The position numbers and the translations under genes are program-made. From Sphingobium xenophagum NBRC 107872 (GTDB lineage: Bacteria; Pseudomonadota; Alphaproteobacteria; Sphingomonadales; Sphingomonadaceae): 64,000 nt of DNA. Below, in pieces: positions 34,249 through 42,950 of this stretch. How positions within the stretch are numbered: position 1 is the stretch's first letter; the number at the start of each line of letters is the position of its first letter. Location: NCBI RefSeq assembly GCF_000367345.1, contig NZ_BARE01000001.1, positions 1-64,000 of the forward strand, in the 5' to 3' direction. The notes under the pieces are model-generated. The model was not told the origin of the DNA. It made no database searches and worked only from the letters and a program-made list of their open reading frames with translations.

Positions 34249-34893
34249 ATGACCTATCTGTCCGCCAAGACTCTCACCGCCCTCGCCATATTGGCGCTTC
34301 CGCTCGCTGGCTGTGTCACTGACAGCCCCAATCGCAGCGTCGAATCGGTGCATCAGCCGGTCGTGAGCTACGCCGCCTACACGTTCGACGTGCAGGCCAG
34401 CGGCGACTCACTGTCCGCCTATGAAGCAGGCCGTCTCAACGACTGGTTCGCCTCGATCGGGCTTGGCTATGGCGATCAGGTCGCGATCGTCACGGATGCT
34501 GGCTATTACAGCCCCGGCATTCGCGAGGGCATCGCCGATGTCGTCGCCCGTCACGGCCTGCTGGTCGCAGAGGATAGTTCCGCCGCCGCTGGCGATGCGC
34601 CCCAGGGCAGCGTCCGCCTGATCGTGCGCCGCGCCACCGCCAGCGTCCCTGGCTGCCCAGACTGGAGCGGCAAGCAGGAAACCGACATGAATCTGGGCAC
34701 CACGTCCAATTTCGGCTGCGGCACCAACAGCAATCTGGCCGCGATGGTCGCCAATCCCGAAGACCTCGTCCGGGGTCAGGGCACCGACAGCAATCTGCGT
34801 ACGGCCACGTCGAACCGCGCCATTTCCACCTATCGCGACAAGCCGCCAACGGGCGCTGGCGATCTCAAGCAGATGTCAGCAGGAGGCCAGTAA
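34249..34893 (+). CDS. cpaD: CpaD-family pilus assembly lipoprotein
   Basis: A 214-residue exported lipoprotein, with signal peptide and lipobox LPLAGC (Cys22). The mid-region (SAYEAGRLNDWFASIGLGYGDQVAIVTDAG) and the C-terminal part (GCPDWSGKQETDMNLGTTSNFGCGTNSNLAAMVANPEDLV) are the CpaD hallmark. It probably pilots the secretin. GGAAGGACC precedes the ATG at 34249. cpaE follows after one base. Confidence 0.92.
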   Translation: MTYLSAKTLTALAILALPLAGCVTDSPNRSVESVHQPVVSYAAYTFDVQASGDSLSAYEAGRLNDWFASIGLGYGDQVAIVTDAGYYSPGIREGIADVVARHGLLVAEDSSAAAGDAPQGSVRLIVRRATASVPGCPDWSGKQETDMNLGTTSNFGCGTNSNLAAMVANPEDLVRGQGTDSNLRTATSNRAISTYRDKPPTGAGDLKQMSAGGQ

Positions 34894-34894
34894 C

Positions 34895-36190
34895 ATGAAC
34901 GCCCCATGGAAACCCGGTTTCACTGGTCAGCGTGATCCGTTTCACGCCTTCGTCTGCGACGATCACAGCTATGATCTGATCCGTTCGGTCTGCGCCGAAC
35001 TGGGCTGGGCACCGGAAAAGGTGAACAAGGGCGGGATGCGCAACGCAGTCCAGAGCCTGTCGATCACTGCATCGCCGCAAATCCTGTTCGTCGATATGTC
35101 CGAAAGCGGCGATCCGCTCAACGACATCAACAGCCTGGCGGAAGTGTGCGAACCCGGCACCGTCGTGATCGCGGCGGGCCAGGTCAATGACGTGCGCCTC
35201 TATCGCGATCTGGTGGCCAGCGGCATTCAGGATTATCTGCTCAAGCCATTTGGCGCCGACCAGTTGCGCGACGCGCTGGCCAATGCGCAGGCCGTGTTCA
35301 TGGCCCCGCGCGACGCTGCGCCCGAACGCCCGCACATGACCGTTGCGGTCATCGGCACGCGCGGCGGCGTGGGCGCGTCCAGCATCGCCACCTCGCTGGC
35401 ATGGATGCTCTCGGACAAGAAGAAGTGTCCGACCGCCTTGCTCGACCTCGACGTCCATTTCGGCACCAATGCGCTGGCGATGGACCTGGAACCGGGGCGT
35501 GGCCTGACCGACGCGATCGACAATCCCAGCCGCATCGACGGCCTGTTCATCGAACGCGCCATGGTGCGGGCGAGCGACACGCTGGCGATCCTGTCTGCCG
35601 AAGCGCCCATCAGCCAGCCGATGATGACCGATGGCGGCGCCTTCTATCAACTGCTGGAAGAATTCCGGCAGGTGTTCGAATGCAGCGTCGTCGATCTGCC
35701 GCGCAACATGCTGATCCAGCATCCGCATCTCATGACCGACGCGCAAGTCACGCTGGTCGTGACCGAACTGACGCTGGCGGCGGCACGCGACACGATCCGC
35801 ATCCTGTCCTGGCTCAAGAGCAACGCACCGCAATCGCGCGTACTGGTGGTCGCCAACCGCGTCCATCCCGGCTCGCCCGAAATCAGCCGCAAGGATTTCG
35901 AAACCTCGATCGAACGCAAGGTCGATGTCCTCATCCCGTTCGACCTGCGGGTCGGCGCGCAGGCGGCAAAGCTCGGCAAGACATTGGCCGAAGCTGCCAA
36001 GGGCAGCAAGGTCGGCGCAGCCTGCACCGCCCTGCTCGACCAGGTGCTTGGCGCGGCCGATGCGGGCGATGGCGCCACCGGCGCTGCGGCACCGCGCAAG
36101 AAGGGCGACTCCCTGCTCGGCAAGATCGGCGACTTCCGCAACATGATGCCCTCTCGCCGCAAGGCCAAGACGGCCGCATTGGAAGATTGA
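34895..36190 (+). CDS. cpaE: CpaE/TadZ pilus localisation ATPase-like protein
   Basis: A 431-residue CpaE/TadZ. The N-terminal receiver-like domain (FHAFVCDDHSYDLIRSVCAELGW to GIQDYLLKPFGADQLRDAL, about 10-130) lacks a clear phosphoacceptor set. The C-terminal MinD/ParA-like domain has TRGGVGASSIATSLAWML (about 152-169), in which the deviant Walker A lysine is replaced, as in several TadZ proteins, and LLDLDVHFGTNALAMDLEPGRGLTDAI. It places the pilus at the pole in known systems. The usual next gene, cpaF/tadA, is absent; tadB follows 53 bases later. Confidence 0.92.
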   Translation: MNAPWKPGFTGQRDPFHAFVCDDHSYDLIRSVCAELGWAPEKVNKGGMRNAVQSLSITASPQILFVDMSESGDPLNDINSLAEVCEPGTVVIAAGQVNDVRLYRDLVASGIQDYLLKPFGADQLRDALANAQAVFMAPRDAAPERPHMTVAVIGTRGGVGASSIATSLAWMLSDKKKCPTALLDLDVHFGTNALAMDLEPGRGLTDAIDNPSRIDGLFIERAMVRASDTLAILSAEAPISQPMMTDGGAFYQLLEEFRQVFECSVVDLPRNMLIQHPHLMTDAQVTLVVTELTLAAARDTIRILSWLKSNAPQSRVLVVANRVHPGSPEISRKDFETSIERKVDVLIPFDLRVGAQAAKLGKTLAEAAKGSKVGAACTALLDQVLGAADAGDGATGAAAPRKKGDSLLGKIGDFRNMMPSRRKAKTAALED

Positions 36191-36243
36191 TCGCGTCCGC
36201 CGCCTGACCGGGCGGCGGCGCTGACTGGGGAATAGGCGAACAG

Positions 36244-37242
36244 ATGGACGGCAATTTCATCCTGATAACGGTTTTGGTGGCAACCATGTTGGGCATGGCC
36301 ATCATAGCGTTCGCCGGTCCGTCGCCGGAAAAGGCGCGCAAGCGCCGCGTCGCGATGATCCGCGGCCGTCACAGCGATTCGGCAGAAGCACTGCTGGAAG
36401 CGCGGATGCGCAAGGCCATTTCGAACCGTTCGACTGGCGCCGAAGCCAAGATGCTGGTGTCGCTGATCCCCAATCCGGAAAATCTGACCAAGCGGATCAG
36501 GATGACCGGCAAGAAATGGACGCTCAGCCAATATATGACCGCCAGCGCGGGCATATTCCTGGTACTGTCGGCGTTCCTCATGGTGCGCGGCTTTCCGTTC
36601 CTCATGGCTGTCATGGTCGGCATGGCCGCCGCTCTGTTCCTGCCGCACTGGTGGGTCAGCCGCCTGATCAAGCAGCGGATCAACCGCTTCAACGCCAAAT
36701 TCCCCGACGCGCTTGAACTGCTGACGCGCGGCCTGCGCTCCGGCCTCCCCATCGCTGAAACGCTGGGCATCGTGTCGAGCGAAATTCCAGGGCCAGTAGG
36801 CGAGGAATTCAAGCTCATCACCGAACGGATCAAGATCGGCAAGACGATGGAGCAGGCGCTTCAGGAAACCGCCGATCGACTCGGCACGCCCGAATTCCAG
36901 TTCTTCGTCATCACGCTCGCGATCCAGCGGGAAACCGGCGGCAACCTGGCTGAAACCCTGTCGAACCTTGCCACCGTGCTGCGCCAGCGCGCGCAGATGA
37001 AACTCAAGATCCGCGCCATGTCGTCGGAATCAAAGGCGTCGGCCTACATTATCGGCTGCCTGCCTTTCCTCGTATTCTTCATGATCTGCTACATCAACTT
37101 CAACTATATGAGCCCCTTCTTCACGCCCGATCCGGCGGGCATTTTCGGGCTTTCGCTGATGCAGGTGATCGGCATCGGGGGCATGTGCTGGATGGCGATT
37201 GGCGCCTTCATCATGGCCCAGATGGTCAATTTTGAAATCTGA
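36244..37242 (+). CDS. tadB: Tad platform protein TadB
   Basis: A 332-residue T2SSF-family inner-membrane protein. Membrane segments are at about 6-24, 98-116, 120-138 and the C-terminal 270-330 region. The T2SSF core reads RINRFNAKFPDALELLTRGLRSGLPIAETLGIVSSEIPGPVGEEF and LAIQRETGGNLAETLSNLATVLRQRAQMKLKIRAMSSESKASAYIIGCLPF. It works with TadC and normally with the TadA ATPase, which is missing here. Confidence 0.94.
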   Translation: MDGNFILITVLVATMLGMAIIAFAGPSPEKARKRRVAMIRGRHSDSAEALLEARMRKAISNRSTGAEAKMLVSLIPNPENLTKRIRMTGKKWTLSQYMTASAGIFLVLSAFLMVRGFPFLMAVMVGMAAALFLPHWWVSRLIKQRINRFNAKFPDALELLTRGLRSGLPIAETLGIVSSEIPGPVGEEFKLITERIKIGKTMEQALQETADRLGTPEFQFFVITLAIQRETGGNLAETLSNLATVLRQRAQMKLKIRAMSSESKASAYIIGCLPFLVFFMICYINFNYMSPFFTPDPAGIFGLSLMQVIGIGGMCWMAIGAFIMAQMVNFEI

Positions 37243-37257
37243 TCGGGGATAAGAGAC

Positions 37258-38247
37258 ATGGACGCCCCTACCCCTGCCGGCACACTTTTCGGCATGACCG
37301 CCACCGATTTTGGCACCTTGCTCGCCGCGCTGGCGACGCTTGCCATGCTGTTCGCCCTTTATGCGATCATGACCGTGCGCGATCCGATGGCCAAGCGGGT
37401 CAAGGCGCTTAACGATCGTCGCGAACAGTTGAAGGCGGGCATAACCGCATCGACCGCCAAGCGTCGCGCGAAGCTTGTCCAGCGCAACCAGACGACGGAC
37501 CATATGCGCTCCTTCCTGTCGAGCCTGAAGGTTCTGCAGGACGACCAGCTCAAGGACGCGCAAATCCGTCTGGCGCAGGCCGGTATCCGGTCAAAGGACA
37601 TGGCCGTCGCCGTCATCTTTGGCCGCATGATCATGCCGATCGTCATCGGCGGCGCAGCGGCCTTGCTGCTTTATGGCGTCGGCATTCAGCCGGAATGGGG
37701 GCCGGTGAAGCGGTTCTTCGCCTTCGCGATTGCGCTGCTGCTCTCCTACAAAGCCCCTGACATCTTCATCGACAACAAGGTGCAGAAGCGCTCCGCCGCG
37801 ATCCGCAAGGGATTGCCCGACGCACTCGATCTGCTGGTCATCTGCGCCGAAGCAGGCCTGACCGTCGATGCCTCCTTCAACCGCGTGGCGCGCGAACTGG
37901 GCAAGGCCTATCCTGAGCTTGGCGACGAGTTTCAGTTGACCGCGATTGAACTCAGCTTCCTGACCGAACGGCGCATGGCGTTCGAAAATCTCGCCACCCG
38001 CGTCAAGCTGGACGCGGTCAAGGGCGTGGTGACCACCATGATCCAAACGGAAAAATACGGCACCCCGCTCGCTTCGGCGCTGCGCGTGCTGTCCGCCGAA
38101 TTCCGTCATGAGCGCATGATGCGCGCCGAAGAAAAGGCCGCGCGCCTGCCTGCGATCATGACCGTGCCGCTGATTCTCTTCATTCTGCCGACCCTGTTCG
38201 TCGTCATCCTGGGTCCGGCGGCCTGCTCGATCAGCACGGCCTTCTGA
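37258..38247 (+). CDS. tadC: Tad platform protein TadC
   Basis: A 329-residue T2SSF-family partner of TadB. Core: RSAAIRKGLPDALDLLVICAEAGLTVDASFNRVARELGKAYPELGDEF, then AFENLATRVKLDAVKGVVTTMIQTEKYGTPLASALRVLSAEFRHERMMRAEEKAARLPAIMTVPLILFILPTLFVVILGPA. It has membrane segments near the N-terminus, the middle and the C-terminus. It is the last recognisable pilus gene. TadD and pseudopilin genes do not follow. Confidence 0.94.
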   Translation: MDAPTPAGTLFGMTATDFGTLLAALATLAMLFALYAIMTVRDPMAKRVKALNDRREQLKAGITASTAKRRAKLVQRNQTTDHMRSFLSSLKVLQDDQLKDAQIRLAQAGIRSKDMAVAVIFGRMIMPIVIGGAAALLLYGVGIQPEWGPVKRFFAFAIALLLSYKAPDIFIDNKVQKRSAAIRKGLPDALDLLVICAEAGLTVDASFNRVARELGKAYPELGDEFQLTAIELSFLTERRMAFENLATRVKLDAVKGVVTTMIQTEKYGTPLASALRVLSAEFRHERMMRAEEKAARLPAIMTVPLILFILPTLFVVILGPAACSISTAF

Positions 38248-38293
38248 AAATTCCGGCGCGCCGCGGCCCGCTGCCGTAGCGTTCCCAACCAAA

Positions 38294-38330
38294 ACGCCCG
38301 CTTCCGCCAAAAAAAGGCGGTGGCGGGCGT
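38294..38330. repeat. imperfect hairpin downstream of tadC
   Basis: ACGCCCGCTTCCGCC at 38294-38308 pairs with GGCGGTGGCGGGCGT at 38316-38330 apart from two positions, over a loop of seven A. No U-run follows on the plus strand, so it is a weak terminator candidate at the end of the pilus locus. Confidence 0.5.
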
Positions 38331-38379
38331 CGCAATTTGCGGCATATCTTCGGGCAAAAGATATGGAGAAACGGATCGC

Positions 38380-38796
38380 ATGAAAGCTGCCACCATCGCC
38401 CTTGCCGCCCTGACCACGGCCATCACCCTGCCCGCTTATGCCGCGCAGCCCGTCATAGGTCGCTGGGCCACTGTCGAGGCCAAAGCCATCGTCAACATCG
38501 CCCAGTGCGGCAAAAGCCTCTGCGGCAAAATCGAAAAAATCCTTAAGCCCACGCCGGGCCGCCCGAATACCGATGTCGAAAATGCCGACCCGGCGCTGCG
38601 ATCCCGCCCGCTGGTGGGCCTGCCCCTGCTGACCGGCTTTGGCGACGCCGGCAGTCATTGGAAAGGCACGATCTACGACCCGGAAAGCGGCAAAAGCTAC
38701 ACGTCCAAAATCAGCCGCAACGCCGATGGCACCCTGAAAGTCCAGGGCTGCATCGCCTTCTTCTGCAAGACGCAGACATGGACGGCGGTTCGCTAA
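38380..38796 (+). CDS. DUF2147-family periplasmic protein
   Basis: A 138-residue exported protein. A signal peptide (MKAATIALAALTTAITLPAYAA) is followed by the DUF2147 pattern: VIGRWATVEAKAIVNIAQCGKSLCGKI, then GSHWKGTIYDPESGKSYTSKISRNADGTLKVQGCIAFFCKTQTWT. Four cysteines (in QCGKSLCGK and GCIAFFCK) suggest two disulfides. A small beta-barrel with unknown ligand. The ATG at 38380 is chosen because it opens the signal peptide. Monocistronic. Confidence 0.87.
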   Translation: MKAATIALAALTTAITLPAYAAQPVIGRWATVEAKAIVNIAQCGKSLCGKIEKILKPTPGRPNTDVENADPALRSRPLVGLPLLTGFGDAGSHWKGTIYDPESGKSYTSKISRNADGTLKVQGCIAFFCKTQTWTAVR

Positions 38797-38925
38797 GGCA
38801 GTGCTGGCGCGCCTCCCTGGCAACAGGGAGTGCCTTGCTACACCCTCATGTCCAGGTCTTTACCGTTTCCGACGACGCGATGATCTGACTGTTGGAGGAT
38901 GACAGCCTGACTGAAGGCTGTCCCT

Positions 38926-39615
38926 CTAGCCCAGGATGAACTCGACCCCGGCCATGGCATGGATCGACGTGCAGTCGTAGATCGGCAGCACATTGGCCTT
39001 TACGTCGACGATCAGCTCCAGCTCGGTGCAGGCCAGCACCACCGCCTGCACATCCTGCTTGGCGATGTCGGTCATTTCCGACTTCATATAGCGTTCGGAT
39101 TCGCGGCTGATCTTGCCGACAGTCAGCTCGTCATAGACGATGCGGTCGATCCGGTCGGCCAGTTCCATGTCGGGGGGCAGCAGCGACACGCCATGCGCAA
39201 CCAGCCGCTGGCGGTAGAATTTCTCGGTCATCACGTTGCGCGTACCGATCAGCGCGGCTTTTTCGACGCCGTCGGCCTGCATCTTCTTGCCGACGCGCTC
39301 GGCGATATGCAGGATGGGCACATGCACCGCGCCCTGCACCCGGTCATAGACGCGGTGCATCGAATTGGCGCAGATCAGCAGCGCGCCCGCGCCTGCCGTC
39401 TCCAGCCGCCGCGCCGCCGCGATCAGCACGTCCGCCGCGCTGTCCCACTCCTCATCGCTGGTGCAGGCCGCAACGGTCGCAAAGTCCAGGCTCTCGATCA
39501 GCAGCGGCGCGCTATGCTGCCCGCCACGCGCACGATGCACCGCTTGGTTGATGATCTCATAATAGCGGGCGGTTGACGTCCAGCTAAGACCGCCGATCAG
39601 GCCAAGTTTGTGCAT
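38926..39615 (-). CDS. aspartate/glutamate racemase family protein
   Basis: A 229-residue cofactor-independent racemase of the Asp/Glu family. It begins HKLGLIGGLSWTSTARYYEIINQAV. The two catalytic cysteines are in LLICANSMHRV (about 82-92) and VVLACTELELIV (about 190-200). It interconverts L- and D-aspartate or a related acid. The ATG at 39615 is preferred to a GTG two codons upstream. No partner gene adjoins; a repeat lies upstream and a 129-base gap lies downstream. Confidence 0.88.
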   Translation of the reverse strand: MHKLGLIGGLSWTSTARYYEIINQAVHRARGGQHSAPLLIESLDFATVAACTSDEEWDSAADVLIAAARRLETAGAGALLICANSMHRVYDRVQGAVHVPILHIAERVGKKMQADGVEKAALIGTRNVMTEKFYRQRLVAHGVSLLPPDMELADRIDRIVYDELTVGKISRESERYMKSEMTDIAKQDVQAVVLACTELELIVDVKANVLPIYDCTSIHAMAGVEFILG

Positions 39616-39630
39616 TGTCACCCCTATCCC

Positions 39631-39714
39631 GTCATCCCGGCGAAAGCCGGGATCTCAATTCTCTTCTGCCTGATAGCGAAAGAAAAGAGAGATTCCAGCC
39701 TTCGCTGGAATGAC
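39631..39714. repeat. double-hairpin intergenic repeat (GTCAT...ATGAC family)
   Basis: GTCATCCCGGCGAAAGCCGG starts the first hairpin, and CCAGCCTTCGCTGGAATGAC ends the second. GGATCTC and GAGATTCC pair across the A/T-rich centre. It lies between the racemase gene and the pntB end. Confidence 0.8.
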
Positions 39715-39731
39715 GGGAAATAAGGTCGCTA

Positions 39732-41153
39732 TCAGTGCGCCAGCCCCTTGACGATTTCCTCGACCATTTTCTTGGCGTCGGCGAGCAACATCATGGTGTT
39801 GTCCATGTAGAAGACTTCATTGTCGACGCCGGCATAGCCAGCCCCGCCCATGGATCGCTTGACGAACAGCACCGACTTGGCGTTGGCGACGTCCAGGATG
39901 GGCATGCCGTAGATGGGCGACGATTTGTCGGTCTTGGCCGCCGGGTTGGTGACGTCGTTCGCGCCGATGACGAAGGCGACGTCGGCCTGGGCGAACTCGC
40001 TGTTGATGTCCTCCAGCTCGAATACCTCGTCATAGGAGACATTCGCTTCGGCCAGCAGCACGTTCATATGGCCCGGCATACGGCCCGCGACGGGGTGGAT
40101 CGCATATTTGACCTTCACCCCTTCGGCCTTCAGCAGGTCGCCCATCTCGCGCAGCGCATGCTGCGCCTGGCTCACCGCCATGCCGTAACCCGGCACGATG
40201 ATGACGCTGTCGGCCTGCTTCATCAGGAACGCGGCGTCCTCGGCCGATCCGCGCTTGTAGGCGCGGTCGATCACTGGCCCGCCTGCGCCCGCCGATCCCG
40301 CATCGGCGCCAAAGCCGCCCGCGATGACGCTGATGAAGCTGCGGTTCATCGCCTTGCACATGATGTAGGACAGGATCGCACCCGAAGACCCCACCAGCGC
40401 GCCAGTGATGATCATCGCGCTGTTGCCCAGCGTAAAGCCCATCGCGGCGGCGGCCCAGCCCGAATAGCTGTTGAGCATCGACACAACGACCGGCATGTCC
40501 GCCCCGCCGATCGGGATGATCAGCAGGAAGCCGATGATGAAGCTCAGCGCCGTCACCGTCCAGAATATCCACGGGCTCTGGTCGGTCACGAAATAGCCGA
40601 TCAGCCCCAGGATCGCGGCCAGCGTGCCAAGGTTGATGAGGTGGCGGGCGGGCAGCATGATCGGCTTGCCCGACATATTGCCGTTGAGCTTGAGGAAGGC
40701 GATGACCGAACCGGAGAAGGTGATCGCGCCGATCGCCACGCCCAGCCCCATTTCGATGCGGCTGGCATTGTGGATTTCGCCGGTCACTACGTCCAAAATC
40801 CCGAAGGCACCGGGATTGAGGAAGGCGGCTGCGCCCACCAGCACTGCGGCCATGCCGACGAGGCTGTGGAACGCCGCCACCAGTTGCGGCATGTCCGTCA
40901 TCGCGATCCGCCGCGCGATGATGAAGCCGATGCCGCCGCCGATGACGATGGCACCGATGATTTCGGGCAGGCTCACCACATCATGGGTGTAGAGCGTGGT
41001 GGCGACGGCAATCGCCATGCCGATCATGCCCATGCGATTGCCACGACGGCTCGTCGCCGGGCTGGACAGCCCGCGCAGCGCCAGGATGAACAGGACGCCC
41101 GCGGCCAGATAGGCCAGGCTCACGCCCCATGGGATCTGTGCGATCTCATGCAT
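39732..41153 (-). CDS. pntB: NAD(P) transhydrogenase subunit beta
   Basis: A 473-residue PntB. About nine membrane helices cover the first 265 residues, then the NADP(H)-binding domain III with VIIVPGYGMAVSQAQHALREMGDLLKAEGVKVKYAIHPVAGRMPGHMNVLLAEANV and VIGANDVTNPAA. It couples proton flow to hydride transfer from NADH to NADP+. The start at 41153 overlaps the stop of pntAB by one base. The frame continues upstream but only as shadow of pntAB. Last gene of the pnt operon. Confidence 0.96.
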   Translation of the reverse strand: MHEIAQIPWGVSLAYLAAGVLFILALRGLSSPATSRRGNRMGMIGMAIAVATTLYTHDVVSLPEIIGAIVIGGGIGFIIARRIAMTDMPQLVAAFHSLVGMAAVLVGAAAFLNPGAFGILDVVTGEIHNASRIEMGLGVAIGAITFSGSVIAFLKLNGNMSGKPIMLPARHLINLGTLAAILGLIGYFVTDQSPWIFWTVTALSFIIGFLLIIPIGGADMPVVVSMLNSYSGWAAAAMGFTLGNSAMIITGALVGSSGAILSYIMCKAMNRSFISVIAGGFGADAGSAGAGGPVIDRAYKRGSAEDAAFLMKQADSVIIVPGYGMAVSQAQHALREMGDLLKAEGVKVKYAIHPVAGRMPGHMNVLLAEANVSYDEVFELEDINSEFAQADVAFVIGANDVTNPAAKTDKSSPIYGMPILDVANAKSVLFVKRSMGGAGYAGVDNEVFYMDNTMMLLADAKKMVEEIVKGLAH

Positions 41154-41440
41154 CACTTGCGCTCCTTCTTCTTGTACATCGCCAGCATCCGCTCGGTGAC
41201 CGCAAAGCCGCCGAAGATGTTGACCGATGCAAAGACGACCGCCAGCAGGCCCAGATATTTGGCCGCAGCGCTCCCCGCCTCCGCCGACGCGACCAGCGCG
41301 CCCACGATGATGACCGACGAAATGGCGTTGGTAACCGCCATCAACGGCGTATGGAGCGCCGGCGTCACCGACCACACCACATAATAGCCGACAAAACATG
41401 CCAGCACGAAAACTGACAGGATGGAAATAAAGTCCATCAT
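41153..41440 (-). CDS. pntAB: NAD(P) transhydrogenase subunit alpha part 2
   Basis: A 95-residue membrane subunit carrying the C-terminal helices that in E. coli are fused to PntA. Three hydrophobic segments (about 4-26, 34-54 and 60-80), with HTPLMAVTNAISSVIIVGALV and NIFGGFAVTERMLAMYKKK, are diagnostic. Two ATG codons stand at the start. It lies between pntAA and pntB, as in Rhodospirillum-type operons. Confidence 0.95.
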   Translation of the reverse strand: MMDFISILSVFVLACFVGYYVVWSVTPALHTPLMAVTNAISSVIIVGALVASAEAGSAAAKYLGLLAVVFASVNIFGGFAVTERMLAMYKKKERK

Positions 41441-41513
41441 CCTACTCCCCGTTCGTCCCGATTTGGCTGCGGGACGCTGGCCTGGACGCGCGCCGCGCGA
41501 ACAGGCGATTCCC

Positions 41514-42635
41514 CTATCCGAGCAGCCGCTCGTTCACGACCTTGCCGCCCTGCGTCAGGCGGATGGCGTTGCCGATTTCCTCGTCCAGCACCGGCGCACC
41601 CTTGTCCTTGTCCCAGAAGGCGGACAGAAAGTTGAACAGGTTGCGCGAGAAGAGGGCCGAGGCATCGGTGGCCAGCCGCGATGGCACGTTGCGATGGCCG
41701 ACAATCTTGACGCCGTGGCGCATCACCACTTCGCCCGCCACTGCGCCCTCGACATTGCCGCCCTGCTCGACCGCCAGATCGACGATCACGCTGCCCGGCT
41801 TCATCGACGCGATCTGCGCGTCGCTGATCAGGCGCGGCGCGGGGCGGCCCGGAATGAGCGCGGTGGTGATGACGATGTCCTGCTTGGCGATGTGCGAGGA
41901 TATGAGCTCGGCCTGGGCCGCCTTATATTCATCCGACATTTCCGTCGCATAGCCGCCGGACCCTTCGCCCTCGATGCCCGCGACCTTCTCGACGAAGATC
42001 GCCTTGGCACCCAGCGATTCGATCTGCTCCCTGGTCGCGGCGCGCACGTCGGTCGCACTGACCTGCGCGCCCAGACGGCGCGCCGTGGCGATCGCCTGAA
42101 GGCCCGCCACGCCCACGCCCATGATGAAGGCGCGCGCGGCAGACACGGTGCCCGCCGCCGTCATCATCATCGGGAAGGCCTTGCCATATTCGCTGGCGGC
42201 ATCCAGCACCGCCTTATAGCCCGACAGGTTCGACTGGGATGACAATATGTCCATCGACTGCGCGCGGGTGATGCGCGGCATGAATTCCATCGCCAGCGCT
42301 TCATAGCCCGCCGCCGCATAGGCATCGACCCGCGCCCGCTCGCCAAAGGGGTTGAGCCCCGCCACGATCCAGGCACCCGGACCGGCGCCGGCAATGCTGG
42401 CCACGTCCGGCCCCTGCACGCCCAGCACTATGTCCGCGCCCGCCACCGTCGCGGCCCGATCCCCAACGCTTGCCCCGGCAGCGGCATAGTCCGCATCGGC
42501 CACAGACGCCGTCACGCCAGCCCCTGCCTCCACCGCAACCTGCGCGCCAAGACCAATAAATTTCTTCACCGTCTCCGGTGTCGCCGCAACGCGCTGCTCG
42601 CCCGATGCTTGCTCCTTCAGTACCGCTATCTTCAT
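41514..42635 (-). CDS. pntAA: NAD(P) transhydrogenase subunit alpha part 1
   Basis: A 373-residue soluble NAD(H)-binding domain I, alanine-dehydrogenase-like. It starts MKIAVLKEQASGEQRVAATPETVKKFIGLGAQVAVEAGAG. RQ-loop and dinucleotide segments are visible: LSSQSNLSGYKAVLDAA and AFIMGVGVAGLQAIATARRLGAQVSATDVR, then PGSVIVDLAVEQGGNVEGAV. It ends before the membrane helices, which are carried by pntAB. First pnt gene, following the small COX IV-like gene by 36 bases. Confidence 0.96.
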   Translation of the reverse strand: MKIAVLKEQASGEQRVAATPETVKKFIGLGAQVAVEAGAGVTASVADADYAAAGASVGDRAATVAGADIVLGVQGPDVASIAGAGPGAWIVAGLNPFGERARVDAYAAAGYEALAMEFMPRITRAQSMDILSSQSNLSGYKAVLDAASEYGKAFPMMMTAAGTVSAARAFIMGVGVAGLQAIATARRLGAQVSATDVRAATREQIESLGAKAIFVEKVAGIEGEGSGGYATEMSDEYKAAQAELISSHIAKQDIVITTALIPGRPAPRLISDAQIASMKPGSVIVDLAVEQGGNVEGAVAGEVVMRHGVKIVGHRNVPSRLATDASALFSRNLFNFLSAFWDKDKGAPVLDEEIGNAIRLTQGGKVVNERLLG

Positions 42636-42671
42636 TATTATGGCATCCCCTCCTGTTCGTGCGTGATCGGC

Positions 42672-42797
42672 CTAGCTGGAGATCAGCAGCACCACGAGCG
42701 CGGCCACCGCGATCGATGCGATCGTGCCCCACTTCATCACGCCGACAAATCCGGCATAGGTTTCGGTCGCTTTCTTGATATTTCCGTCAGACGCCAT
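42672..42797 (-). CDS. aa3-type cytochrome c oxidase subunit IV-like small protein
   Basis: A 41-residue single-helix membrane protein read on the minus strand from ATG at 42797. An N-terminal soluble part (KKATETYAGFVGVMKWGT) is followed by one helix (IASIAVAALVVLLIS). The YxGF..MKWGT pattern matches bacterial aa3 oxidase subunit IV (COX4_pro_2). It sits 36 bases upstream of pntAA on the same strand, far from any oxidase gene here, so it probably belongs to the pnt transcript. Its role with the transhydrogenase is untested. Confidence 0.8.
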   Translation of the reverse strand: MASDGNIKKATETYAGFVGVMKWGTIASIAVAALVVLLISS

Positions 42798-42950
42798 GTC
42801 CGGTCCCCTTCTGTGGCGGTTGTGGCGAACCTCTTATCCTGTCCCGCGCACCCCCTCAACCCGCACGGGCACAAGAAAATCTTTCGCGGTTAAGGCCGCC
42901 TTTACCCCCCGTCCTTACCATAGGTCACCTGTTTCTATTGAGGGGTATAG

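Noticed and set aside
38294-38330. A strong terminator for the tad locus
   Set aside because: The hairpin is imperfect and lacks a U-run on the plus strand, so it is listed only as a repeat.
39735-41384. A 549-codon plus-strand open frame over pntB/pntAB
   Set aside because: It is antisense to well-conserved transhydrogenase genes and shows the compositional bias of a shadow frame.
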